Part shown: piece after piece, positions 54,866-64,000 of the stretch
Position numbering within the stretch: position 1 is the stretch's first letter
How the letters are laid out: each line of letters opens with the position of its first letter
The notes under the pieces: model-generated
What the model was told of the DNA's origin: nothing
The model's input: the letters and a program-made list of their open reading frames with translations, nothing else
The model's database searches: none
Source: Fluoribacter gormanii
GTDB taxonomy: Bacteria; Pseudomonadota; Gammaproteobacteria; Legionellales; Legionellaceae
Assembly: GCF_900156395.1 (NCBI RefSeq)
Contig: NZ_FTNL01000007.1
Coordinates: 1 to 64,000, forward strand
DNA length: 64,000 nt
Reading direction: 5' to 3'
Position numbers and translations under genes: made by a program

Positions 54866-56746
54866 TTAGAATTGACTCGACTCCCTCCATAATTTCTCCA
54901 CGATTTGTGGATTTGCTAAAGTGGATATATCCCCTAATTCTTCCAGGCTTTGTATTTCTTTTCCTGCAATTTTGCGCAAAATACGGCGCATGATTTTACC
55001 CGAACGTGTTTTAGGTAAATCATTGACGATATGGATTATATCGGGTTTTGCAATAGGGCTTATTTCTTTATTGACCTGTCGGATTAACTGAGCTTTTAAG
55101 CTCTCATCTGCGGTGATATCTTGTTTTAAAACGACATAGGCATAAATACCCTGGCCTTTAAGATCATGGGGGATGCCTACTACCGCTGCTTCAGCGACGG
55201 CAGGGTGACTCACAAGCGCACTTTCGATTTCTGCTGTACCCAAGCGGTGCCCTGAAACATTGATTACATCATCCACCCGACCGGTAATCCAATAATCACC
55301 ATCCTCATCTCGTCTTGCACCATCACCAGTAATGTAATAACCATGATGTAAATACGTCATACAATAGCGTTGATGATCACCAGCGATGGTCCTCGCCATA
55401 GACGGCCAGGGATATTTTATTGCTAAAAAACCTTCACCTGCTCCGGTTATTTCGTGGCCATTTTCATTGAGTAATACAGGAATGATGCCTGGAATAGGTT
55501 GGCGTGCCGAACCGGGTTTATTAATTGAATCATCAGCTCTGGGACTAATCATCACAGCCCCTGTTTCTGTTTGCCACCAGGTATCCACAATTGGGCATCT
55601 GTTTTGACCTATTTTTTGATAATACCATTGCCATGCTTCGGGATTAATGGGTTCCCCAACAGAGCCAAGTAAGCGTAACGAACCTCGTGAGCTGGAGGCC
55701 AACCAGTCATCGCCGGCACGCATTAAGGCGCGTATGGCGGTGGGTGCTGTATAAAATACATTCACCTGATGCTTATCAATGATTTGCCAATTCCGCGAGA
55801 AATCTGGCCAGGTTGGAATTCCTTCATATATTAGAGTTGTAACTCCATTACAAAGAGGACCATATACTACATAACTATGCCCTGTAACCCATCCTATATC
55901 TGCGGTACACCAAAATACTTCATCGGGTTGGCAATTAAAAATTAATTGATGTGTATATGCTGTTTGCACCAGGTAGCCGCCGGTGGTGTGGACTACTCCC
56001 TTGGGCTGGCCCGTACTGCCTGATGTGTACAATATGAAAAGAGGGTCTTCTGCATCCATGGGTTCTGGATCACAGTCTGCACTTACTTGTTCTTTGAGCT
56101 CATGCCACCAATAATCCTTATTCTTATCAATAGCAACAGGATCATCACTCGTTTTGATGAGCAGTCTTTGTAATGATAAATCACTGCATGCCTCGTCAAC
56201 CTGTTCCTTTAATCCAACCAACTTACCACCCCGATTAAAATGGTTTGCGGTGATTAGGCAGACACATTCAGAAGCAAGTATGCGTTGTCTTAATGCATGA
56301 GCTGAAAATCCAGCAAAGATTACCGTATGTATGGCGCCAATCCGTGTGCATGCCAGCATGGCAATTGCTGCCTCAGGAATCATCGGCAAATAGATGGCTA
56401 CTTTATCTCCTTTTTTTACTTTTAACTGCTTGAGCACATTGCTCATCCGACACACTTCGGCATGGAGTTCAGCAAAGCTCAGTATTTTATGCTGACTTGG
56501 ATCATCTCCTTCCCAGATAATTGCTGGTTGATTTGCTTTGTGGGGTAAGTGTCTGTCTAAACAGTTACTACTGACATTCAATGTTCCACCTTTGAACCAC
56601 GTCACATCACCATGTTTTAACCCGCCGGTGAGCACTGTATCCCAAGGCTTAAGCCAATCAACAGTTTGTTGGGCTACTTCAGACCAAAACTCACTTATTG
56701 AATCTTCTGTTGGCGTTAATTTAGGATTGAGCAAATGAGAATGCAT
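54866..56746 (-). CDS. acs: Acetyl-CoA synthetase
   Basis: 626 residues of the ANL superfamily. YTSGSTGQPKG (AMP-binding), GSVGEPINPEAW and DTWWQTETG are the residues that separate AcsA from propionyl-CoA synthetase (GSVGEP versus AGEP; WWQTETG). The C-terminal lysine motif PKTRSGKIMRR is the usual regulatory acetylation site. The last gene of the mmsA-mmsB-acs unit, one base after mmsB. Makes acetyl-CoA from acetate. Confidence 0.95.
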   Translation of the reverse strand: MHSHLLNPKLTPTEDSISEFWSEVAQQTVDWLKPWDTVLTGGLKHGDVTWFKGGTLNVSSNCLDRHLPHKANQPAIIWEGDDPSQHKILSFAELHAEVCRMSNVLKQLKVKKGDKVAIYLPMIPEAAIAMLACTRIGAIHTVIFAGFSAHALRQRILASECVCLITANHFNRGGKLVGLKEQVDEACSDLSLQRLLIKTSDDPVAIDKNKDYWWHELKEQVSADCDPEPMDAEDPLFILYTSGSTGQPKGVVHTTGGYLVQTAYTHQLIFNCQPDEVFWCTADIGWVTGHSYVVYGPLCNGVTTLIYEGIPTWPDFSRNWQIIDKHQVNVFYTAPTAIRALMRAGDDWLASSSRGSLRLLGSVGEPINPEAWQWYYQKIGQNRCPIVDTWWQTETGAVMISPRADDSINKPGSARQPIPGIIPVLLNENGHEITGAGEGFLAIKYPWPSMARTIAGDHQRYCMTYLHHGYYITGDGARRDEDGDYWITGRVDDVINVSGHRLGTAEIESALVSHPAVAEAAVVGIPHDLKGQGIYAYVVLKQDITADESLKAQLIRQVNKEISPIAKPDIIHIVNDLPKTRSGKIMRRILRKIAGKEIQSLEELGDISTLANPQIVEKLWRESSQF

Positions 56747-56747
56747 G

Positions 56748-57644
56748 TTATACCTCTGTACCTTGGGAAATTAGTTTAATAATTGCTGAAAAATCATAAT
56801 CGCCCAGACCCTGGTCAATAAAATGCTGATAAAGAGTTGTAGCTTTAGCTCCCAAAGGAGTTTTCACATTGACCGACTGAGCTGAATCTTGGCTGAGTAA
56901 CAGATCCTTAAGCATCATTGCTGCAGCAAATCCAGGTTTGTACTCGTTGTTCGCAGGGACGTTTTCCAATACTCCTGGAACAGGAGCATACTTGCTCATT
57001 GCCCAGCATTGTCCGGATGCATTAGTTACTACTTCAAATAGTTTTTGAGGAGACAATTGCAGTTGTTCTGCAAGGGCAAACGCTTCTGAGATGGCAATCA
57101 TGGAGATCCCCAGGATCATGTTATTACATATTTTTGCTGCTTGCCCGCTTCCTGCACTGCCAGTATGAATTATTTTTTGTCCCATCGCTGCTAAAATAGG
57201 TTGCGCAGCTTGGAACGCTTGTTCTTCGCCACCAACCATAAACGTTAATGTAGCTGCTCCTGCCCCGGCAACTCCACCGGACACTGGTGCATCAACAACC
57301 TGGAGGTGGTATTGTTTGGCCAGATGATGTAGTTCACGTGAACTGTTGACGTCAATGGTGGAGCAATCAATAAATAAAGCTCCTTTTTTTGCTGCTTGGA
57401 ACAATCCATTACTGCCATGACAAACGTTCAATACTTGTTGTCCATTTTGCAACATCGTAATCAATACATCTTTTTCTTTAGCAATTTCCTGAGCATTTTG
57501 CGCGATAAGGCCACCGGATAGGGAAAAGTGTTGCAAGGCAGTTTGTTGTATGTCATATCCCGTGACCTGATGTCCTGCTTTAACAAGATTAATTGCCATG
57601 GGTAATCCCATATGCCCCAGTCCCACAAAGCCTATTTTTGCCAT
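56748..57644 (-). CDS. mmsB: 3-hydroxyisobutyrate dehydrogenase
   Basis: 298 residues. Rossmann start GFVGLGHMGLPMAINL, substrate motif DAPVSGGVAGA and catalytic Lys in KICNNMILGI. Step in valine degradation from 3-hydroxyisobutyrate to methylmalonate semialdehyde. It sits between mmsA and acs. Confidence 0.95.
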   Translation of the reverse strand: MAKIGFVGLGHMGLPMAINLVKAGHQVTGYDIQQTALQHFSLSGGLIAQNAQEIAKEKDVLITMLQNGQQVLNVCHGSNGLFQAAKKGALFIDCSTIDVNSSRELHHLAKQYHLQVVDAPVSGGVAGAGAATLTFMVGGEEQAFQAAQPILAAMGQKIIHTGSAGSGQAAKICNNMILGISMIAISEAFALAEQLQLSPQKLFEVVTNASGQCWAMSKYAPVPGVLENVPANNEYKPGFAAAMMLKDLLLSQDSAQSVNVKTPLGAKATTLYQHFIDQGLGDYDFSAIIKLISQGTEV

Positions 57645-57666
57645 TGAGTTCTCCCTGTATGTAAAA

Positions 57667-57761
57667 TGTAGCCTTAAGACTTATGTCATTCCCGGTTGCG
57701 CGGGAATGACAGCTTACTTAATGATAGTGGGAATCAAGGCTTCGCCTTCACCCTGGCTACA
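57667..57761. repeat. Composite palindromic element
   Basis: GTCATTCCCG (57685-57694), GTTGCG, CGGGAATGAC (57701-57710) form a perfect 10-bp stem. Outer TGTAGCC (57667-57673) pairs with GGCTACA (57755-57761). GTCATTCCCG ends of this kind are common in dispersed bacterial repeats. It lies between mmsA and mmsB and may attenuate read-through. Confidence 0.6.
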
Positions 57762-57776
57762 TTAATTTTCCAATTT

Positions 57777-59276
57777 TTAATCATGCGTTGGCATGATAAA
57801 AGCACTTTCTTTGATTTCACTAACAGGCCATTTGCTGGTGACAGTTTTGCGTCGAGTATAGAAATTGACGCTTTCTTGTCCGTGCATGTTGGTGTCACCA
57901 AAAGACGAATGTTTCCAACCGCCAAATGGATGATTTGCAATAGGAACAGGAATTGGTATGTTAATTCCTACCATCCCAACTTGTACACGCTGGCTGTATT
58001 CGCGTGCACTAAATCCATCGCGTGTGAAAATTGCTGTTCCATTGCCGTATTGATTTCTATTCACCAAAGCGAGTGCTTCTTCAAAATTATCCGCACGAAC
58101 AATCACGAGGACTGGCCCAAAAATTTCATTCTGATAAATGGACATATGTTCATGAACATGATCAAACAGGCACGGTCCCATGAAGAAACCTTGTGGATGT
58201 TCAGAATGTTTAAATGTTCTACCATCAATAATTAATTTGGCACCCTCGCTTATCCCTTTATCGACAGCTGCGAGTACTTTTTCTCGATGTGGTCCACTAA
58301 TCAATGGCCCCATATCAGTGCCAGGTACATCACCCGCGTTGATCCGAGTCGCTTTAATTTGTGGTGTCATTTTTTCAATTAAGGCATCAGCGGTGTGATC
58401 ACCTACAGTCACAACAACAGATATCGCCATGCATCGCTCACCTGCAGAACCGTAAGCCGCACCCACAATTGCAGAAGCAGCTTGATCGAGATCGGCATCA
58501 GGCATCACGATGCAATGATTTTTAGCACCACCAAATGTATGGGCACGTTTTCCATGAGCTGTTGCTGTAGCATAAATATGTTGCGCAACAGGTGTAGATG
58601 CAACGGCAGTAAAGGCGGCGATATCCGGATGAGCTAGCAAATGATCTACGGTTGTTTTATCACCATGTAAGCAATTGGCAACACCAGGAGGCAATCCTGC
58701 ATCACTTAATAATTCCAGCAGACGAACTGGGGCGGAAGGGTCCTGTTCAGAAGGTTTTAAGATGAATGTGTTGCCACAAGCAATCGCAGGAATCATCATC
58801 CACACCGGAACCATAACAGGGAAATTAAAAGGAGAAACACCAGCACAAACACCTATTGGTTGACGTAACGTATGGCAGTCAATTCCATTGGTTACATCCG
58901 CAGAAAAATCTCCTTTAAGTTGATTGACCAGACCGCAATGTAATTCCACTACTTCAATAGCGCGTGCTACAGAACCTTTTGCATCATCTAAAGTCTTGCC
59001 ATGTTCACGAGTAACGATCCGTGCCAGATCCAATTGATTTTTTTCTAATAAATCGCGGAATTTAAAAAGAATTCGTGCTCTTTTTATTGCAGGAGTTTGT
59101 GCCCATTCTGTTCCAGCTTCTTTGGCGGTAGCGATCGTTTTATCGCACAGTGTTTTAGATGCAAAATGAACTTGACCGATTACTTCGCCTAACGCTGGGT
59201 TATAGATAGGATGGCTCGTTGCATTTGTTTCGTTGGTTAATTGTCCACCAATATAATGTTGTACAATGTAGCTCAT
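57777..59276 (-). CDS. mmsA: Methylmalonate-semialdehyde dehydrogenase (acylating)
   Basis: 499 residues from ATG 59276, which has AAGGAG seven bases upstream. ALDH fold: FNFPVMVPVWM, the loop FGGAKNHCIVMPDAD, and the catalytic Cys in AGERCMAISV. The CoA-dependent family makes propionyl-CoA from methylmalonate semialdehyde. It begins the valine unit and diverges from the SidP-like gene. Confidence 0.95.
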   Translation of the reverse strand: MSYIVQHYIGGQLTNETNATSHPIYNPALGEVIGQVHFASKTLCDKTIATAKEAGTEWAQTPAIKRARILFKFRDLLEKNQLDLARIVTREHGKTLDDAKGSVARAIEVVELHCGLVNQLKGDFSADVTNGIDCHTLRQPIGVCAGVSPFNFPVMVPVWMMIPAIACGNTFILKPSEQDPSAPVRLLELLSDAGLPPGVANCLHGDKTTVDHLLAHPDIAAFTAVASTPVAQHIYATATAHGKRAHTFGGAKNHCIVMPDADLDQAASAIVGAAYGSAGERCMAISVVVTVGDHTADALIEKMTPQIKATRINAGDVPGTDMGPLISGPHREKVLAAVDKGISEGAKLIIDGRTFKHSEHPQGFFMGPCLFDHVHEHMSIYQNEIFGPVLVIVRADNFEEALALVNRNQYGNGTAIFTRDGFSAREYSQRVQVGMVGINIPIPVPIANHPFGGWKHSSFGDTNMHGQESVNFYTRRKTVTSKWPVSEIKESAFIMPTHD

Positions 59277-59442
59277 TAACAAACTCCTTTTTATTATTTT
59301 TATCAAATTAAGTGATTATTGTAATTGTTTCATGGAATTATTTATACAATAATAACGAAGAGATTAGGACTAATATAACCTCTTTTTGAATCATCCTAAG
59401 GGAGTATTTTAAACCGAGGTAAGTCGTTAAGGAAATTAATCG

Positions 59443-61944
59443 ATGGGAAAAGGAATTATTTTACGTGTACCTCATGGTACCGAATTATCAGCTGAATTAC
59501 TCCAAGCCTTAGCAATTCGCTTTCCTGGCTATATTCTAGAAACTTACCACAAGAAACCTGATAATCACCGCAGTTTCGTGCGTCGGGTTAATAGTCTCCA
59601 TAAGGCGTTTTCCTTTCTTCTTGATGCTTATCCATTAGCCTCGCAAAGCAGCTTTTTGCTCAAAAGCACCTTAGAGGAGTATGTGGACGAATGCGAAGAA
59701 GAAGCTTTACATGCAAAAGGATCAATGGATGAGTTGCATAAGGAATTAGAAAAATACACTGCAAAATTAATTGAACTTATTGCTTTGGGGTGGGGTACTT
59801 CCATTAAAGAAGCAATTGAGTTATTGAATGAAGCAGAACAATATGAATTAATGCGTAAAGGTCGCTACGATCTGGCAACATTAACGCCCATGAAGCTGAA
59901 TGATGACGATTACATTCTTCAGATCGACGAATCACTTCCTCCATACTATGAGCAATTTATAAATGAATTAAAACAAATAAAGGCGTACAAGTATCCAAAA
60001 ACTCCATCTTGGGTTCATAAGCTTGAAGAGTTTCAACAAGCGTATTTTTGTAATCTGAATCGTACCATTAGCAGTCATATAGAAGTCGTACAGGACTTTA
60101 ATAGTTTTTTAATCGAATGGGCATTAATAAAAAAAAGAGCGATTAATTTAAATGTCGATCTGAAACAAATTGCTACGAACTCTTTACCACTTCCTGCCTG
60201 GTTTAATGAATTGAGCCCGCATTTGCAAGAAATGATGCGAGTCTTGGCACTAGACCCATCGAACTTGGATTACAACTTAAGCAAGTTTAAGAAGCTAATC
60301 TTCTCAGAAAGCTTTAAGAAGGAGTGTTCTGCTACGGTGGGAGGCATTTCAAGTATTCCACAATGGTATTGGGTATTGTCCGAGCATCAACAGTTTTTTT
60401 TGGAACATGTACTGAAAGGTTGCGAACGAGTCGAAGATGCAGTTACTTATTTATCAAGTCGTCATCGAACGCTGCCTTTGCCGGCCAATTATGCTGTTCA
60501 TAGTTTATTAGCAGTGAGTCAGGATGGGACATTTCGTGAGCTGTCAAAGAAGCGATATCGATCCAGTCATGTTGCAACCCGAGATGGATTAACATGGCCT
60601 CAAGCGGTGCAACAACGCCATATCGATTCGAATTTGGCGAAAGTGATGGAGTATGCGGAACCGGATCAACTTGCAATATTGCAAACTCTGATTAGTCCGA
60701 TTCATGCTGCCGATTATGTGCCGACGTGGATTACCGATTATTTGCCCACCTTACCCCCAGATTTAGAGCTGTATAAATTAGCACGGGCAGCGGTAGAGCG
60801 ACGCGCAGCGACACAAACGATTCTCCAGAACAATCATCCCTACAATTTAGCAAAACGACTCTATTATACCCAGTCAAATGATAAAGACAGTTTGAATTTA
60901 TTGGCTGTTGCGGAGAAATATGTTTCTTCGACTCCAGGCCTAAAGACGCTTCTGGAGCAATATAAAAGTGTCTTAGAGTCAGCTACAGGGACCGCAACTA
61001 TTTTTGATTATGCGGGCAGGGAATTATTTTTGAGCTCTCTGGAGCAGTTAATTATTTTGACTGTTGGGGGGCATTCTTATGGATCGTGTGTGAGTGGCAA
61101 GGATAGAAAAGCCATAGAAATTATTCATACTGATGCGATGATTCTTTATAAAGAACTCTATGGATGTTGGCCTGTATTTGATGAGCTTAATGATAAAAAA
61201 AATCGCATTCGTTTTGTTTCCTTAGTGGCCGATCTGTATATGAGCCGTCATCATCATGAACATGCTGGACAGAATGCGCCGGGTTCTGAAGGTATCAAGA
61301 CCCCAGACTGGTACTTACCCGAAGATATTGCTTTAGAAATTAAAAAAAGGTTGGATAACGAGCGAGCGCTTAAAGAGGATGATCGGGCTGCAACAGATAA
61401 CGAAGTAAAAAATATTTTTATTGGCGGCTCTAAAAAGGTCAAAGAATATGTACTCCCCAAAAATACATTGCTCTGTCGGTTGGTTGCTCGCCAATTAGGT
61501 AAAACAAACTGTAATCGACTTTACGATTCGTTACATCTATTAATCAATGAAAAAAGTCTATTTACCCCTGTCCCAGTTGGCGATTCAAACGGGCGTTGGT
61601 CTGTAAAATTCTTTTCTGAGACAGTACCAATAAAATATTTTTCTGAGCCGGTAACAATTCCTGATGGAATAAAACAGATTTTCGACTTAATGCTAAGCCC
61701 TACATCTGGAAAAGATAATGTTGTGCGGTTTGAAAAGATATTCCAAATCATATTAGAGCGGCCTGAATCAGATGAAAGTCGTGCTGAGGCAACTAATTCA
61801 GTTTATGGACGTGCTCGCGATTTCTTCAAGCCGCATGATGACGCGGATTTTACGGAAATGGTTGAAAAGACGGTAGAGGAATGGTCGAACTTGTTTGCTA
61901 AATCGAAAGAGTCTCATCTTTGTGAAACCTGTCTCCATAATTAA
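59443..61944 (+). CDS. sidP: SidP-like phosphoinositide phosphatase effector
   Basis: 833 residues, soluble, no signal peptide. The key motif is CVSGKDR (Cys549 to Arg555), a CX5R phosphatase loop of the CxSGKDR type shared by SopB/IpgD, SidF and SidP. The length and the position of the catalytic Cys fit SidP, a Legionella PI3P 3-phosphatase secreted by Dot/Icm (recall). The N-terminal 540 residues are helical and would hold the appendage and catalytic scaffold. The tail is acidic (EMVEKTVEEWSNLFAKSKE), as in Dot/Icm substrates. AAGGA precedes the ATG. Confidence 0.82.
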   Translation: MGKGIILRVPHGTELSAELLQALAIRFPGYILETYHKKPDNHRSFVRRVNSLHKAFSFLLDAYPLASQSSFLLKSTLEEYVDECEEEALHAKGSMDELHKELEKYTAKLIELIALGWGTSIKEAIELLNEAEQYELMRKGRYDLATLTPMKLNDDDYILQIDESLPPYYEQFINELKQIKAYKYPKTPSWVHKLEEFQQAYFCNLNRTISSHIEVVQDFNSFLIEWALIKKRAINLNVDLKQIATNSLPLPAWFNELSPHLQEMMRVLALDPSNLDYNLSKFKKLIFSESFKKECSATVGGISSIPQWYWVLSEHQQFFLEHVLKGCERVEDAVTYLSSRHRTLPLPANYAVHSLLAVSQDGTFRELSKKRYRSSHVATRDGLTWPQAVQQRHIDSNLAKVMEYAEPDQLAILQTLISPIHAADYVPTWITDYLPTLPPDLELYKLARAAVERRAATQTILQNNHPYNLAKRLYYTQSNDKDSLNLLAVAEKYVSSTPGLKTLLEQYKSVLESATGTATIFDYAGRELFLSSLEQLIILTVGGHSYGSCVSGKDRKAIEIIHTDAMILYKELYGCWPVFDELNDKKNRIRFVSLVADLYMSRHHHEHAGQNAPGSEGIKTPDWYLPEDIALEIKKRLDNERALKEDDRAATDNEVKNIFIGGSKKVKEYVLPKNTLLCRLVARQLGKTNCNRLYDSLHLLINEKSLFTPVPVGDSNGRWSVKFFSETVPIKYFSEPVTIPDGIKQIFDLMLSPTSGKDNVVRFEKIFQIILERPESDESRAEATNSVYGRARDFFKPHDDADFTEMVEKTVEEWSNLFAKSKESHLCETCLHN

Positions 61945-62225
61945 AGGAACTTCCTCGTGGCAAGACCTGTCGCATGAGCACATCTATAGCGATATGTAGA
62001 AGATTCAGGAACTAGCCACGGAGGAAATTTGAGGTGAGCGAATCGACACCAAATGTCAACACGCCCTACGGTAACAGTCATCATATCTTTTGCTATTACT
62101 GCCGATAACAATGGCAACTAATGCCAGCTTACCAAAGGCTCAGTGAGATTTGCGGTTTGTTAACAATTTTATGTAACAAACAGCAGAATGTAAAAATTGG
62201 AATATAAAAAAGAATTGAAAACACA
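61945..62225. other. Gap upstream of the kinase-like gene
   Basis: 281 bases. TTTGTTA (62156-62162) and TAACAAA (62174-62180) form an inverted repeat with an 11-base interior about 45 bases before the start. It could be an operator or a hairpin in the leader. No other feature seen. Confidence 0.35.
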
Positions 62226-63068
62226 ATGAAAAAGAAATGGCACCTCATAACCCTTTTTATTCTTTCCTTCGCTATGGGTATGTTAGTAAGCTTAATTTTT
62301 TTGACGGACTCTTTTCAATGGATTAACCGTTTATCTGAACATAATTATTACAGCCAATCTACAGTAATTAGACACATAATATTACTTTCCCCTGTATTTC
62401 TTGTATATACCTTTATAACCTCGCAATTAGTAGGAATGCTTAGGACGACCAGACATTGGCCTGTTGGTTCTACCCGTAAGTTATTCCATCTATTAATATT
62501 TAATATGGCCGGTTTTATCCAATTAGTATATGGACTAGCACTGGTAATTTTATTTGGAATTTATGTCAGCTGTTTTATACTCTACGCCCTGATGCGCGGT
62601 GAAAGCTATCCTTTTTATGAGGCAATAGCCAGGCCACAAGACCATCCTCGCCGTTCCGTTTTGGTGTTAACCCCCTTAATCATGACGGCCTTAGGTGGAT
62701 ATTTAAGCAATCTTTTTTTTGGAGCTTTTGCTGCCCTGGGTATTTTTGTCTGTGGTTGGGGCGATGCCATGGGTGAGCTCATTGGCTGTCGTTGGGGGCG
62801 TCATAAATTTACTGTTCCATCCTTGTTTGGAGTACCTGCAATACGCAGTCTTGAAGGAAGTTTTGCAGTGGCTTTAGCGAGTATCGTCGTTTCTTTTTTC
62901 CTATTACTATTTTGGGCGCTACCATGGCATACTGCTCTATGGATAGCAATAGTAACTGGGTTAATTGGTGCTGTGGCAGAGGCTTTTAGTAGTCACGGAT
63001 TAGATAACTTAACTATTCAGTTATCTACCTCGGGAACCGCTTTTTTATTAACAGGTTATTTTAGTTGA
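62226..63068 (+). CDS. Membrane dolichol/phytol-kinase-like protein
   Basis: 280 residues with about six to seven membrane helices. The signature CGWGDAMGELIGCRWG followed by RSLEGSFAVAL is that of the CTP-dependent SEC59/VTE5/DgkA-type prenol or diacylglycerol kinase family (related in fold to CdsA). It should phosphorylate a polyprenol or lipid alcohol at the inner membrane. Its position before a UDP-GlcNAc 2-epimerase gene suggests a link with surface polysaccharide carrier lipids (inference). No strong ribosome site. Confidence 0.75.
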   Translation: MKKKWHLITLFILSFAMGMLVSLIFLTDSFQWINRLSEHNYYSQSTVIRHIILLSPVFLVYTFITSQLVGMLRTTRHWPVGSTRKLFHLLIFNMAGFIQLVYGLALVILFGIYVSCFILYALMRGESYPFYEAIARPQDHPRRSVLVLTPLIMTALGGYLSNLFFGAFAALGIFVCGWGDAMGELIGCRWGRHKFTVPSLFGVPAIRSLEGSFAVALASIVVSFFLLLFWALPWHTALWIAIVTGLIGAVAEAFSSHGLDNLTIQLSTSGTAFLLTGYFS

Positions 63069-63173
63069 TTAAAATTCGAATTACGAAAAATCCAAGGTCG
63101 AGGCAAAAAATGTTTTTAATAAGGCCGTTTAGCATAGGCTAAATGCCCAATCAGCCAGTTAGGTGCAACCATT

Positions 63174-64000
63174 ATGAACAATAAAAAAAAATATTCTGTT
63201 GCTTGCATTGTTGGAACCCGCCCGGAATTGATTAAAATGGCTCCTGTAATTCATGAACTAAAAGCAAAGGACTGGGCAAATGTATTTGTCATCAATACAG
63301 CTCAACACCGTAAATTAATTGATGATATGTTTGACTTGTTTCATATTGCACCTGATATTGATTTTAACAGTATGAAAGCCAATCAATCCTTGGGCGATCT
63401 AACCCAGGAGTTAGTTCAAAAATTTGATACGTGGATGAAAACAAATCGGATGGATATGCTTTTAGCTGTTGGAGACACGACCAGTGTTTTTGTTGCTGCG
63501 CTTATAGCATTTTATCACCATATCAATTACGGCCATATTGAAGCCGGACTGAGAACTTATAATAATAAAGAGCCATTTCCAGAAGAAATGTTTCGAGCTT
63601 TAACCTCTAAATTAGCAACATTAAATTTTGCATCTTCTATTGAGGAGCAAAACAATCTTTTAAAAGAAAATATCAATCCGAAAAGTATCTTTATTACAGG
63701 AAATCCAGTGATTGATACCATCAATTGGATTATTCAAAAGAAACCGCATCAACCTATATTTGAGCAGTGGTCCAACCTTGTCGTAATTACTGCTCATCGC
63801 CGAGAAAATATAGGGCGGAATCTGCAAAATATTTGTAACGCCATTAAATTGCTCTCCCAGAAATTTAGTAAATATCACTTTGTTTGGCCGGTACATCCTA
63901 ACCCAAGTGTACAAGCGATAGTCTTTGATTTATTAAATAATATAAGTAATGTTCATCTAATTGAACCACTAAACTATGAACAATTTATTCATCTGCTAAA
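63174..64000 (+). CDS. wecB: UDP-GlcNAc 2-epimerase, 3' end outside the window
   Basis: About 275 codons visible and still open at the window edge. It has GTRPELIKMAPVIHEL, NTAQHRKLIDDMFDLF, LAVGDTTSVF, GHIEAGLRT, FPEEMFRA, TAHRRENIG and VWPVHPNPSVQ, the set of the WecB family, which makes UDP-ManNAc. The usual PEExNR motif reads PEEMFR. An upstream hairpin TTTAGC-ATAG-GCTAAA lies at 63128-63143. It probably opens a surface-polysaccharide cluster. Confidence 0.9.
   Translation, partial: MNNKKKYSVACIVGTRPELIKMAPVIHELKAKDWANVFVINTAQHRKLIDDMFDLFHIAPDIDFNSMKANQSLGDLTQELVQKFDTWMKTNRMDMLLAVGDTTSVFVAALIAFYHHINYGHIEAGLRTYNNKEPFPEEMFRALTSKLATLNFASSIEEQNNLLKENINPKSIFITGNPVIDTINWIIQKKPHQPIFEQWSNLVVITAHRRENIGRNLQNICNAIKLLSQKFSKYHFVWPVHPNPSVQAIVFDLLNNISNVHLIEPLNYEQFIHLL

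Noticed and set aside
54866..56746. Propionyl-CoA synthetase (PrpE), suggested by the valine-degradation neighbours
   Set aside because: The GSVGEP and DTWWQTETG motifs match acetyl-CoA synthetase.
1..64000. tRNA, rRNA, CRISPR arrays, insertion sequences
   Set aside because: Gaps were read on both strands. No cloverleaf, regularly spaced repeat array or transposase was found.

Overview
The window is AT-rich gammaproteobacterial DNA. It almost certainly comes from a non-pneumophila Legionella, probably of the L. longbeachae type. Three kinds of gene support this: a DotI/IcmL-family protein, several eukaryotic-like genes of the kind exported by Dot/Icm (a Rab-like GTPase, an F-box protein, a SidP-type CX5R phosphoinositide phosphatase), and a complete chemosensory operon. 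From memory, L. longbeachae has chemotaxis genes and L. pneumophila does not. The species assignment is inference. No rRNA, tRNA, CRISPR array, transposase or prophage was found.

Layout. 0.3-3.3 kb holds a soluble PAS histidine kinase with three single-domain response regulators. 3.3-7.1 kb is polA-lpxD. 7.4-20.3 kb is a mixed block: an outer-membrane protein, a ketoacyl-ACP synthase, a tandem GNAT, a DUF155/RMD1 protein, small unknown genes, a secreted GH5 cellulase facing a secreted berberine-bridge-type oxidase, kdsB, and an exported M42 peptidase. 20.3-28.8 kb is a seven-gene chemosensory operon on the minus strand (cheW-cheR-cheW-mcp-cheA-cheB-REC/cyclase). 29.0-33.8 kb is the glycine cleavage system (gcvT, gcvH, gcvPA, a YciI-like gene, gcvPB). 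33.9-38.5 kb has a DUF3592 protein, an IcmL-like protein, a probable small RNA and a two-gene ABC importer. 38.7-45 kb has three effector candidates around dsbA, a cytochrome c and engB. 45.0-54.6 kb is an overlapping purine operon (purL-M-Q-C-F-D-N-E) with an unusual PurQ fusion. 54.9-59.3 kb is a valine/acetate module (mmsA-mmsB-acs). 59.4-64 kb has a SidP-like effector, a membrane lipid kinase-like protein and the start of a UDP-GlcNAc 2-epimerase gene that runs off the window.

How the genes work together. The chemosensory operon resembles a Wsp-type signalling array. Its CheA has no receiver domain, and the only receiver protein apart from CheB is fused to a class III nucleotide cyclase. 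The predicted output is therefore a cyclic nucleotide rather than flagellar switching, and no flagellar gene lies in the window. The purine genes make nearly the whole IMP pathway as one translationally coupled unit, with the PurS function apparently carried on the PurQ C-terminus. The gcv genes supply one-carbon units.

The least expected items are the chemosensory-cyclase operon, a compact small RNA with C-rich loops at about 34952-35066, the PurQ/PurS-like fusion, the Rab-like GTPase with altered G3 and G4 motifs, and a PmrA-type box in front of a GNAT-like effector candidate. Imperfect palindromic elements of related sequence sit in many intergenic gaps.
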